A stretch of 64,000 nt of DNA from Roseibium aggregatum IAM 12614 (GTDB taxonomy: Bacteria > Pseudomonadota > Alphaproteobacteria > Rhizobiales > Stappiaceae): the NCBI RefSeq assembly GCF_000168975.1, contig NZ_AAUW01000006.1, forward strand, positions 1 to 64,000, read 5' to 3'. The notes under the pieces are model-generated. The model was given only the letters and a program-made list of their open reading frames with translations. It was not told the origin of the DNA and did no database searches. Below are positions 51,440 to 59,543 of this stretch, one piece after another (the stretch's first letter is position 1; every line of letters begins with the position of its first letter). The position numbers and the translations under genes are program-made.

Positions 51440-52147
51440 ATGCGGCGCGCAGACAGACTGTTTGAAATCATCCAGATCCTGCGCCGGGTGCGCCGGCCGG
51501 TGTCGGCGCAGGCGATCGCGGACGAGCTGGAGGTTTCCAAACGTTCGGTCTATCGCGACATCGCCACCTTGACCGCGCAGCGCGTGCCGATCCGGGGGGA
51601 GGCCGGGGTCGGCTATGTTCTGGAAGAGGGCTTCGACATGCCGCCCCTGATGCTGACAGCCGAGGAAATCGATGCTGCGGTTCTGGGCGCCTTGTGGGTT
51701 TCCACCCGTGCCGAGCCGGACCTTGCCAGGGCAGCGGAGAACCTGATCGCCAAGATCGAGGCCATCACGCCCAGGCCCTTGCGCCGCCACATTGCGGCCG
51801 CCGCGATGAGCGTGCGGCCTGTTGGCCCGGCAACCGAGGACAAGGTTGATGCAGCCATGCTGCGGCAGGCCATTCTGGAAGGCCGAAAGGTGTCGCTGGG
51901 GTACCGCGATGGAGACGGTAAGGAAAGCCAGCGGGTGGTCTGGCCCGTGTTGCTGGGCTACCGGGACGAAGGCCGCATCCTTGCCGCCTGGTGCGAGCTG
52001 CGCCAGGGCTTCCGCTATTTCCGAACCGACCGCATGACCTTTGCCGAGGCTCTGGATCAACGCTATCCGGAAAGCCGCGGCTCGTTAAAAGAACGTTGGC
52101 GGAAGGCCATGGATGCCGAGCGGGAAAGCTATTTCCCGCGCGGCTGA
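51440..52147 (+). CDS. YafY-type WYL-domain transcriptional regulator
   Basis: A 235-residue regulator. The N-terminal HTH (RPVSAQAIADELEVSKRSVYR) is followed by a WYL domain (KVSLGYRDGDGKESQRVVWP, then RILAAWCELRQGFRYFRTDRM). A GGGGAGACGGGCC site precedes the ATG at 51440. YafY-like proteins commonly control a divergent VOC gene, as here. WYL domains bind nucleic-acid-related ligands, but in this family the effector is unknown. Confidence 0.92.
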   Translation: MRRADRLFEIIQILRRVRRPVSAQAIADELEVSKRSVYRDIATLTAQRVPIRGEAGVGYVLEEGFDMPPLMLTAEEIDAAVLGALWVSTRAEPDLARAAENLIAKIEAITPRPLRRHIAAAAMSVRPVGPATEDKVDAAMLRQAILEGRKVSLGYRDGDGKESQRVVWPVLLGYRDEGRILAAWCELRQGFRYFRTDRMTFAEALDQRYPESRGSLKERWRKAMDAERESYFPRG

Positions 52148-52171
52148 TTGCTCCCTTCCTCACGCGTAAAC

Positions 52172-52223
52172 TCCGTCTTTTTCAGGTCTTCGATCGGTTG
52201 CCGGAAAAAGACGATGTCGTTCA
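52172..52223 (-). pseudogene. Duplicated fragment of the adjacent secreted-protein gene
   Basis: A 52-base segment is almost identical to 52654-52705, inside the neighbouring gene. Read on the minus strand, in a frame different from that gene, it gives DIVFFRQPIEDLKKTEF, versus DIAFFRQPIEDLKKTEF inside the gene. It is therefore the 3' remnant of a second copy that lost its upstream part. Confidence 0.75.
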
Positions 52224-52934
52224 GTTCTCGGGTCGAAACTTTGATAGATATAAAATGTACTCGGCAGGGAGATAGCACTCTACCATGCCATGGCACGTCG
52301 ATAGTTTTTGTTCGGTCAGGGTGCCCTTTGGGAAAAGATGACTTAATTCCCGAACGATCGATTTCGAGAGATCTCTTCCTTCTTGTGATTGCGAAAACAC
52401 ATAGAGACGCGATGAACACGAGGCCGCAACTGCCTGGCGGTCGTAGGTGACGTAGACGCAGCTGTCTTCGGTATGCTTCTCCGTTGCTTCGACAGCGGAC
52501 CGGAGCTCGGCAAAGGCGTCGCTTTCCCAGTTGGACATGACTTGCTGCAAGGAAACGCGTCCTTGTGAGTAGCCGGCCTGATTGACGATAAAGGCTCGTG
52601 TCGCCCACCGTTGGGCTGAGACTGAGTCAAGGCAACCGGCCTCCTGGGTGAATTCCGTCTTTTTCAGGTCTTCGATCGGCTGCCGAAAAAAGGCGATGTC
52701 GCCCAGGATCTGCTGCTTGCGCTGGGAGCTGGATCCCGCCCATCCACTGTCTTCCTGTTTTTTGACGAATGCGAGGTAGCGATCCAGGGCCTGCTGGTGT
52801 TTCTCCAGCGCCGTGTGAACAGCCTCTTGTTCCAGGCGGATTTTTTCGCGGCAAAAGCTAAGGGCATCCTCAGGCTGAGCGAAGGCAGGAAGGCTCGTTA
52901 GAAATATTAGTGCGATAAAAATTCTTGCTAGCAT
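52221..52934 (-). CDS. Secreted hypothetical protein
   Basis: A 237-residue exported protein with signal peptide (MLARIFIALIFLTSLPAFAQ). The mature part begins with a charged helical stretch (EKHQQALDRYLAFVKKQE) followed by FRQPIEDLKKTEFTQEAGCL and then Cys-rich C-terminal sequence (DSCVYVTYDRQ, STCHGMVECYLP). I do not recognise a family; the Cys pairs suggest disulfides in the periplasm. A second, out-of-frame copy of an internal 52-base segment lies right at its stop, so its 3' end may be a recombination product. Confidence 0.7.
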   Translation of the reverse strand: MLARIFIALIFLTSLPAFAQPEDALSFCREKIRLEQEAVHTALEKHQQALDRYLAFVKKQEDSGWAGSSSQRKQQILGDIAFFRQPIEDLKKTEFTQEAGCLDSVSAQRWATRAFIVNQAGYSQGRVSLQQVMSNWESDAFAELRSAVEATEKHTEDSCVYVTYDRQAVAASCSSRLYVFSQSQEGRDLSKSIVRELSHLFPKGTLTEQKLSTCHGMVECYLPAEYILYLSKFRPEN

Positions 52935-53056
52935 ATCTCGAGTTTAATCGGCGGTTGAGGTTCAGGCGACAGATCTTTGTCCCGGTGTTGGCGATCATCG
53001 ATATCTTGTTATCGCGGTGGTGCAGCGTTTCTGTGTTCCAAGAGCGCGTAAGCAAC

Positions 53057-53776
53057 TCACCCCTTGCGCCCCAGATAGACCGCCTGGGTCACCTCGCGCC
53101 CGTCCTGCAAGGGGTTTGCAAACACCACCGGCTCGGCCCAGGCCTCGTCAAACGCCTGGCCAAGCAAGGCCGTGATGGCCTCGTCCGGTGCCTCATCAGA
53201 CCACAGCCCGACGATCCCACCGGGCTTCACGAACCGCTGGACGGAGCGCAGGCCTTCGGGCGTGTAAAAGCCTTTGGATCCGCCATGCAGCAGACGTTCC
53301 GGGGTGTGGTCGATGTCGATCAGAAGCGCGTCATACTGGCGGCCGGGCTGGTCTGCATCGAAGCCGTCTTCCGAGGCGGCCATGGCGAAGAAATCGCCCT
53401 GCACCAGCCGGCAGCGCGGGTTGTCGGCAAGCTCGGTTTTCATCGGCACGAGACCTTCCTCATGCCAGCGGATCACGGGTGCCAGGAGGTCAACCACGGT
53501 AAGGTCGGCAACCCTCTCATGGGCCAGGACGGCCCGCGCGGTATAGCCAAGCCCTAGTCCGCCCACCAGCACGTCCAGCTTGTCGCCGCTGAGGGCCGCA
53601 AGCCCCTTGTCCGCCAGCGCGATTTCCGACGCGGTGAACAGGCTCGACATCAGGTGTTCCTCACCAAGGAGGATTTCGAAGACGTCGGTCTTCAGGGCCA
53701 GGATATGCCGGCGGCGCAGGGATATCGCGCCGATCGGTGTCGGGGCGTAGTCCAGTTCTTCAAACATAGCACTCAT
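53057..53776 (-). CDS. Spermidine synthase-like methyltransferase-fold protein
   Basis: A 239-residue protein with a Rossmann methyltransferase-like core: DVLVGGLGLGYTARAVLAHE (nucleotide-binding Gly loop), LTVVDLLAPVIRWHEE and DALLIDIDHTPERLLHG. This matches short spermidine-synthase-like proteins, which often are not polyamine enzymes. The N-terminal beta domain of true spermidine synthases is shortened here. The ATG at 53776 was preferred. It stands alone, downstream of the broken MFS gene on the same strand. Confidence 0.78.
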   Translation of the reverse strand: MSAMFEELDYAPTPIGAISLRRRHILALKTDVFEILLGEEHLMSSLFTASEIALADKGLAALSGDKLDVLVGGLGLGYTARAVLAHERVADLTVVDLLAPVIRWHEEGLVPMKTELADNPRCRLVQGDFFAMAASEDGFDADQPGRQYDALLIDIDHTPERLLHGGSKGFYTPEGLRSVQRFVKPGGIVGLWSDEAPDEAITALLGQAFDEAWAEPVVFANPLQDGREVTQAVYLGRKG

Positions 53777-53904
53777 CCGGGCACCGTGACCGGTCGGCGC
53801 CGTTTTGGAAAGGGATGATTTCAGCTGAGCCGGCGAAATATTCCACGCCCGCACAACGGCAAGGCGGTAGCGCCTTCAGCCGGCGAAAAATTCGCAGTCC
53901 TCCG

Positions 53905-55068
53905 TCAGGCCGGTGTCAGCTTGCGCCGTGCCTTGCCGAACAGGAACAGGACGAGAATGCAGATGGCCGCCATGCCGGCTCCCGCGATCAACGCGATGCC
54001 GGCGTTTCCGGTCCAGTCCGCCAGTTCCCCGGCAACCCGTGGGGCAACCATCATCACCACGTAATAGATCGAGAAAAAGACACCCATCCCGAAGGTTCGG
54101 CTCGCCGGAGGCAGAATGGACGACGGCAGGGTCATGATCGGTCCGGCCGCAAGCGCGAACAGTCCGCCGACGATCAGAAAGACCACGGCAACGGCGAAGG
54201 GCGGCAAGACCGGGACCAGGGGCATCAGCACGGCAAAGGCGGCGAGGCTGACAATGATGATCGCGTTTGCCCGGCCGGTCTTGTCGGCAAGGATACCGCC
54301 AAGCGGCACGGCGACGGAAAAGACGACCATGAAGGCACTGATCACCGAGCCGGCCGCCGCCAGCGTCCAGCCCTGGTCCTTGAGCAGCGCGGGGCCGAAG
54401 CTGAACACCATGGCCAGTGCCGCGTTGTAGAGAGCCCAGATCGTGCTGGCGAGCACCAGGGCGTAGACGGGAAGCTGGGCGATCCGCAGGCTTGGTGCCG
54501 TCGTGGCGCCCATGGGCGAACGGTAGAACATCAGGAGCAGAACCAGCCCCGCCAGAATGACCGCGGTAACGGCCCACCAGGCCAGAGTGAGATCACCGGA
54601 GGCGGCGATCAGCGGCAGCGTGAGCAGGGCGGCGGCAATGCCCACGGGCCAGGAATTGATGAAGATAGCCATCGCGGTGGATATCTCCTTGCCGGCAAAC
54701 CAGTCGACCAGCATCTTGGTCATGACGACATTGAGGATGACCCCGCCGGCACCGGCCAGAAGCCGGGACGCCACAAGCACGTTTCAGTCCGTCACAAGGG
54801 TCGTCAGGGCGCCGCCGGCAAGCATCATCACCATGCCGAGCGCAACCACGCGCTTGTCGCCGAAGCGCACGGCGATGGCGCTGCCGGGAATGGCAATGAC
54901 GACACCCGGGGCCAGATAGAGCCCGACCAGCAGCCCGATATCGGAAAAGTCCGCCGTGTAAGTCTCGATGATGAGCGGCGACAGGGCGCCGATCGACTGA
55001 AACTGGAAGGCCATCGTGAAGCGGGCAAAGAAAAGGACGGCCAGTATCAGCCAGCGGTTCGATATCAT
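53905..55068 (-). pseudogene. MFS transporter interrupted by an in-frame TGA
   Basis: Two adjoining reading segments in the same frame together encode a 12-helix MFS protein of about 387 residues. The first runs from the ATG at 55068 to a TGA at 54784-54786 (FQFQSIGALSPLIIETYTAD, later VVIAIPGSAIAVRFG); the second resumes directly with NVLVASRLLAGAGGVILNVV. There is no frameshift; only a single stop codon interrupts the end of the early helices, at a site where relatives usually carry Trp or another residue. Either a recent nonsense mutation or a sequencing error. Confidence 0.8.
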
Positions 55069-55173
55069 GAACGTCCTCCCTTGACTGCTAGCAGTACACG
55101 GCTGTCCTTTGAGCGCAAGCTGCGCATTTGTGCGGACGCCGGCAAGGATGCGGGAGCCCGGGTGACGCTATGT

Positions 55174-55328
55174 CCTCAATGAAACTCCCGGCTCGGGACC
55201 AACCGCCCGGCCTGTTCGCGCGGATGCCCGGCCCGGCTCTGCTGCATGGCCCGCCTCTGCTGCACGGCCCGGGCCCGCTGTGCGTCCGATTTCAGATGCA
55301 CCGGCACGTCGTCGGTCTGGGTGGTCAG
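55174..55328 (-). pseudogene. Duplicated 3' end of dnaE2
   Basis: On the minus strand this reads DDVPVHLKSDAQRAR, then HPREQAGRLVPSREFH and stop. These are the terminal residues of DnaE2 as seen at 61776 (DDVPVHLKSDAQKTR, HPREQAKRLFPSRDFH). The copy contains an extra 18-bp tandem duplication at 55237-55272. Only the last part of the gene is present, and it abuts the aldo-keto reductase stop directly. Confidence 0.85.
55237..55272. repeat. 18-bp tandem repeat (two copies)
   Basis: CTCTGCTGCATGGCCCGC is followed immediately by CTCTGCTGCACGGCCCGG. It lies inside the dnaE2 3'-end remnant and explains its extra length relative to the intact gene. Confidence 0.8.
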
Positions 55329-55329
55329 C

Positions 55330-56328
55330 TCAGCAATAGCGCTCCGGCCCGATCCCTTGCGCATCCGAGTAGCGGTCGCCGTGGGCCCAGCCGACGGGCA
55401 GCACGGCCTCGATACGCTCCAGATCCGCTGCCGTGAGGGTCAGCGCCGCGCCCGAGATGCATTCACGCAGGTGCTCCACGGAGCGCGTTCCCGGGATCGG
55501 GATCACATGCGGTCCGCGGGTCAGCAGCCAGGCATTGGCCAGCCCCGCCGCCGTCGTGCCCATCTCCGCCGCAAGCTTGCGGAAGCCCTCCATGATGCGC
55601 AGGTTCTCCGTCAGGTTCGGCTCCATGAACCGCGGGTTGGTGCTGAGGAATGGCAGGTCGGCGATCCGCTCGCGCGGGATCGGGTGGTCCGTCAGCAGCG
55701 AGCGGCCCACGGGCGAAAACGCCACCATGGCAACACCAAGCTCGGCGCAGGCCTGCACCAGCCCGAGATCGGGCGCGCGGGTGGAAAGCGAATATTCCGA
55801 TTGAACGGCCGCGACAGGAAACACCTTCATGGCGCGCCGCAGGGTGGACGGCGCGATTTCCGACAGACCGATGGCGCGGGCCTTGCCTTTTTCGACCAGC
55901 CGGCCGAGATTGGCCGCCGTTTCTTCCGGCGTGAAGCGCGGATCGCGGCGATGGGCGTAGAACAGGTCCACGCACTCCAGGCCGAGCCGCTGCAGAGACT
56001 TGTCCAGCTCGGCTTCAAGGTGCTCCGCCGAATTGTCGAAGCTGCGGTTGCCGTCCGCATCTTTGGTGATCGTGGCCTTGGTCGCGATCACGAATTCGTC
56101 CCGCGCACCCGGATTGGCTTTCAGATAGGTGCCGATGGCGCTTTCCGATTTGCCCATGCCATAGACATTGGCCGTATCCAGATGCGTGACACCCAGATCG
56201 CGGCAGGCATTCAGAATCGCGTGGCTTTCCGTTTCGTTCGTCGGCCCGTACATGTCGGAGAAGGACATCGCCCCATAGCCGATGGCACCCACTTCCGGCC
56301 CGTTGGCGCCCAATCTGCGTTGTTCCAT
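55330..56328 (-). CDS. Aldo/keto reductase
   Basis: A 332-residue NADPH-dependent reductase. The tetrad is visible: Asp and Tyr in HLDTANVYGMGKSE, Lys in FVIATKATIT, and His in DLFYAHRRDPRF. The closing GTRSVEHLRECISGAAL is the cofactor-binding part of the AKR13-type family. It has high-GC codon use unlike the adjacent chaperone island. Its stop codon is immediately next to the dnaE2 3' remnant. Confidence 0.93.
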   Translation of the reverse strand: MEQRRLGANGPEVGAIGYGAMSFSDMYGPTNETESHAILNACRDLGVTHLDTANVYGMGKSESAIGTYLKANPGARDEFVIATKATITKDADGNRSFDNSAEHLEAELDKSLQRLGLECVDLFYAHRRDPRFTPEETAANLGRLVEKGKARAIGLSEIAPSTLRRAMKVFPVAAVQSEYSLSTRAPDLGLVQACAELGVAMVAFSPVGRSLLTDHPIPRERIADLPFLSTNPRFMEPNLTENLRIMEGFRKLAAEMGTTAAGLANAWLLTRGPHVIPIPGTRSVEHLRECISGAALTLTAADLERIEAVLPVGWAHGDRYSDAQGIGPERYC

Positions 56329-56646
56329 GTGTCCCCTCTAAGCGCTGGAAAAGCTGAAGAGTTCTTTTCTTAAGCCATTGTCCCGGGCGCTGAAAGGGCG
56401 GAAGTGGCAGCTCAGTGGGTGTTGATTTTCTGGTCAGGCGTGGACAGGCCGTCCGAGGCAGTCTCCTGCTTTTGGGCCACAGCCGACGTTCGTTATTCAA
56501 GCAACGGATCGCTGCTTCGTCTGTTTCCTTCAATTGGGAACAGACTAACCTCAAAACGAGGAACTTTCAGGGGAGCATGTCAGCCGCAACACCAGCGACA
56601 GAATTTAGCCATACAGAATCACAAGGAGTATAATTCCACCCAACTC
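56329..56646. other. Intergenic region at the left edge of the chaperone island
   Basis: No gene is supported. Composition shifts here from the high-GC aldo-keto reductase to the AT-richer Hsp70 operon. No terminator, repeat or insertion element is evident. Confidence 0.5.
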
Positions 56647-59163
56647 TTACCGACCCAGGATATGCGCCAGTTCCACGATCTCGGCAGCATCCCCACCACC
56701 GAAGACCTGATTCTTAAAAATCTGTCCGATGACTACCTTGAGCTGTTCAATATCATTGCCTTGTATTGCCTCAAAACCCTCGGCGATATGTTGCTCATGT
56801 AATAGTGGATCAACCACATTATCAGTCGATTCAGCTAAGTTTCGGAACAATCCGACTAGATAGTCTGGACTTTGAACCATCAACTTCATACGCATACCGC
56901 GCATTTCTTGCACGCTATGGCGTGCCGCTTCATAATCTTGCTCCCGAACCAAGCGTCGCGCGTTCGTCACCAGACGTTCGTACCGACCAACTTCTACCTC
57001 ACTAGCCAAAGACCTTAGCAAATCGAAGTCTTCCTCGGCGACCGCGATCTCCGCATCTAATACCCGCTTCTGGTTCTCTGGAGCCATGCGCAATAGTGCA
57101 ATTTGCTGCTGCAGCCGACGCGCCTCTTCAGCAACAGATCGATTGGTATCCGCCTCGGTTGATGTAGACAAAGCCAAGTGTTGGCTCTCAATTCGATTGC
57201 GAAGCGAACCTGATGGATCTGCGGTTTCTCCAAGAACCTCGTCAATCTCTTCCAAATCTTTTTCAGCTTGCGCTAGCAGCTGTGACGCAATTTCCGAACC
57301 AGCTTGACCTTCGAAATTCTTGTGTCCTGCAGGCGCTAAATAGAGGTTGTGAGCGTCAATAATTTTTCCAAGAGTGGGTAACTCCACTGAAAAATTCAAA
57401 AGGCCGTTGTCGCTCATTTTCCAGCGGACGATAATGCTATCTCCGCGATTGAGGCGTTCGCCCAAGTCAAGTTCAGTTGCTGCATCCAGTTGAAAATCTC
57501 CAATGTAAAGATTACGTTCCGGGTCCTCAATTCCTTCTGCCATTTGATAAAATTGAAAGGAAATAAAGTCGCGATCGCCACCCTTCAGTGTCTTGGCAGC
57601 GCGGAATGCTTCTTCCCCTTCAGCTGGTAAGCTCGCTCCTTTGCGCAGAAGCGGAGACAAAACGTTTCGTTCGGCCCCAACGACTCCGGCTTGGGTTTTG
57701 ACCGCAAGTGTATATGTCTGGGGGATCCCAGCAGCACTTGCCGCTGTACGAACAATCGTAATTTGCCGACTCACATCACCAACTTCGTTACCTGACGGAT
57801 CCGTCACACGAATTTTGAAGCGGTTTTCACCCTCTTTGCTGAGTCTAAGTGTTAAATTCACAAGGCCATCGATCGGTTTCTTGCCGCTTGTTCCGCCATC
57901 TTCATCGAGCACCTCGACCTCAAATCCTGGGATAATCTCGGACGCAGGTTTCAGGCGCAAACGTGTCGTCTCGTCCGATACTCGACTCTTGAAATCCAAT
58001 GACAAGTTGACGGAACCGGTAACCTTCTCGCTTACGCGTGACTCTTTGCGAGTAGAACCTTCATCTGTCCAGTTTCGACTTTCTGCAAAAATGGCAGCCC
58101 CGGTTGCTACCGCGGTCATAGGATCGAGACCCTGCTCAACTTCGATTGCCAGTTCGTCCCTTAGCAATTGCCGAACTATCGGCATTTTTGATGGACCACC
58201 GATAGGTACGATCCGAGAAATGTCTTCGTTTGAATAGCCGTTTTCGCGAATAATTTTACGGCATAAATCAATGGTCTCATTCAATCGATCACGAATAAGG
58301 CGCTCAATTTCGTCCCGAGAAATGTCAAGCGAGATGTACATTTCCTCACCCTGTCTGTCCGTAGCACGAAGTTCATCCTCGCTCGCAAAAATCGAGGCGG
58401 TATTTGCAGCCGACAGCTGGATTTTCGCTCGCTCTATTGAGAACCGAGCGACTTTGGCGATGTGGGCGTATTCGGCTTCCTTTTGGAAATGTTCTGGAAT
58501 ATCGAATTGATCAATGATCCATGGTCGCACGAGCTCGTCAAAAATCATCCGATCAAAATCACGACCGCCCAACATATTGATACCTTCATGGGCGATTACG
58601 TTGACTGCGCCTTGTGTGCTCAAAACAAGTGCAACGTCAAACGTGCCACCGCCTAGGTCATACACTAAAAAAACGCCATCTCGCTTTTTGCTATGTGCGA
58701 TGGAGGCCATTGCAGCAGCTACGGGCTCCTGCAACAAACTGACCCGTTTAAGACCAGCCATTTTAGCAGCTGAAATTGTCGCTTCGTTCTGCATCTGATT
58801 GAATGCAGCCGGAATCGTGATCACAGCGCCCGAAACTTCCTGTACCCCTGTTTCCGTTATTGCTTGGCCGACTAACGTCTTAATGATCTCTGCGCTGCAT
58901 TGTTCGGGCGTCCAAGACTCTCCTGCAAACTTAATTGGAGTTTTTGTCCCCATAAGTCTCTTAAAGCCCGAAGCAACATTTTTGGGGGCTGTGAGCAGGC
59001 GATCCTGTGCTGCTTTTCCAACAAACCGATGACCGCGTCGGTCTAAGTAAATCACACTGGGCAAAACGTCCGCTCCGTCAGCTGCCTTAAACAAACGGCC
59101 CTGACCATCAAGATACCCAACAACAGCAGAATTCGAAGTTCCTAGATCAATTCCAAGATACAC
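56647..59163 (-). CDS. Hsp70-family chaperone (DnaK paralogue)
   Basis: An 838-residue Hsp70. The N-terminal ATPase domain (about 1-365) has phosphate-1 YLGIDLGTSNSAVVGY, phosphate-2 LVYDLGGGTFDVAL, the connect Glu region VSLLQEPVAAAMAS, and adenosine motif IVPIGGPSKMPIVR. A short beta-sandwich-like substrate domain (about 385-480) follows. The C-terminal 350 residues are long, charged and helical, unlike the DnaK lid, and lack the EEVD-type or DnaK-like tail. It follows a GrpE-like gene by 11 bases. It is probably a specialised Hsp70 for clients of the membrane-anchored partner, not the housekeeping DnaK. AT-rich compared with the flanks. Confidence 0.92.
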   Translation of the reverse strand: MYLGIDLGTSNSAVVGYLDGQGRLFKAADGADVLPSVIYLDRRGHRFVGKAAQDRLLTAPKNVASGFKRLMGTKTPIKFAGESWTPEQCSAEIIKTLVGQAITETGVQEVSGAVITIPAAFNQMQNEATISAAKMAGLKRVSLLQEPVAAAMASIAHSKKRDGVFLVYDLGGGTFDVALVLSTQGAVNVIAHEGINMLGGRDFDRMIFDELVRPWIIDQFDIPEHFQKEAEYAHIAKVARFSIERAKIQLSAANTASIFASEDELRATDRQGEEMYISLDISRDEIERLIRDRLNETIDLCRKIIRENGYSNEDISRIVPIGGPSKMPIVRQLLRDELAIEVEQGLDPMTAVATGAAIFAESRNWTDEGSTRKESRVSEKVTGSVNLSLDFKSRVSDETTRLRLKPASEIIPGFEVEVLDEDGGTSGKKPIDGLVNLTLRLSKEGENRFKIRVTDPSGNEVGDVSRQITIVRTAASAAGIPQTYTLAVKTQAGVVGAERNVLSPLLRKGASLPAEGEEAFRAAKTLKGGDRDFISFQFYQMAEGIEDPERNLYIGDFQLDAATELDLGERLNRGDSIIVRWKMSDNGLLNFSVELPTLGKIIDAHNLYLAPAGHKNFEGQAGSEIASQLLAQAEKDLEEIDEVLGETADPSGSLRNRIESQHLALSTSTEADTNRSVAEEARRLQQQIALLRMAPENQKRVLDAEIAVAEEDFDLLRSLASEVEVGRYERLVTNARRLVREQDYEAARHSVQEMRGMRMKLMVQSPDYLVGLFRNLAESTDNVVDPLLHEQHIAEGFEAIQGNDIEQLKVVIGQIFKNQVFGGGDAAEIVELAHILGR

Positions 59164-59174
59164 CAGAGCTCTCC

Positions 59175-59543
59175 TTACGAGTTCTTATGAGCGACGACTA
59201 CACGGCCTGTCCGAATAACTCGCATGTCGTAGACAATGGCTGGCTCGATCGTTCTTGTGACAACCAGTAATTCCTCATCTTCAAAATCGTCGGCATTGTC
59301 AGCTGAAGCGGCCATACCAGGTTCAAATGCTAGTCCATCGAATTCGACAATACGGAATCCATAACGTTCGGCGTACTCGTTCAATTGCCTGGTCGCATAT
59401 TTTACTTGAGACAAGAGCCTCTTAGAATCGGCTTCCTGTAACAAATCCGCCGCTCGTGCAGAGCCTCGTGCCAACTTCCAATAATCTACAAAAAGCCCCG
59501 CCAAATCAGTCGCGAATTCAGCTTCTGTCATTAAATCATTCAC
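59175..59543 (-). CDS. Minimal GrpE-like nucleotide exchange factor
   Basis: A 122-residue acidic protein lacking the long N-terminal coiled coil of GrpE (about 190 residues). A short helix (KRLLSQVKYATRQLNEYAERYG) is followed by a GrpE beta-wing-like stretch: VEFDGLAFEPGMAASADNAD and a closing MRVIRTGRVVVAHKN, which parallels the GrpE ending RVLRPAMVVV. It overlaps the upstream membrane gene by four bases (ATGA) and precedes the Hsp70 by 11 bases. The role as exchange factor for that Hsp70 is inferred from position and pattern. Confidence 0.7.
   Translation of the reverse strand: MNDLMTEAEFATDLAGLFVDYWKLARGSARAADLLQEADSKRLLSQVKYATRQLNEYAERYGFRIVEFDGLAFEPGMAASADNADDFEDEELLVVTRTIEPAIVYDMRVIRTGRVVVAHKNS

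Noticed and set aside
55176..55364. A standalone small protein reading from 55364 to 55176 on the minus strand
   Set aside because: Its C-terminal part is the DnaE2 tail and its N-terminus is the end of the aldo-keto reductase read in another frame, so it is a remnant and not a gene.
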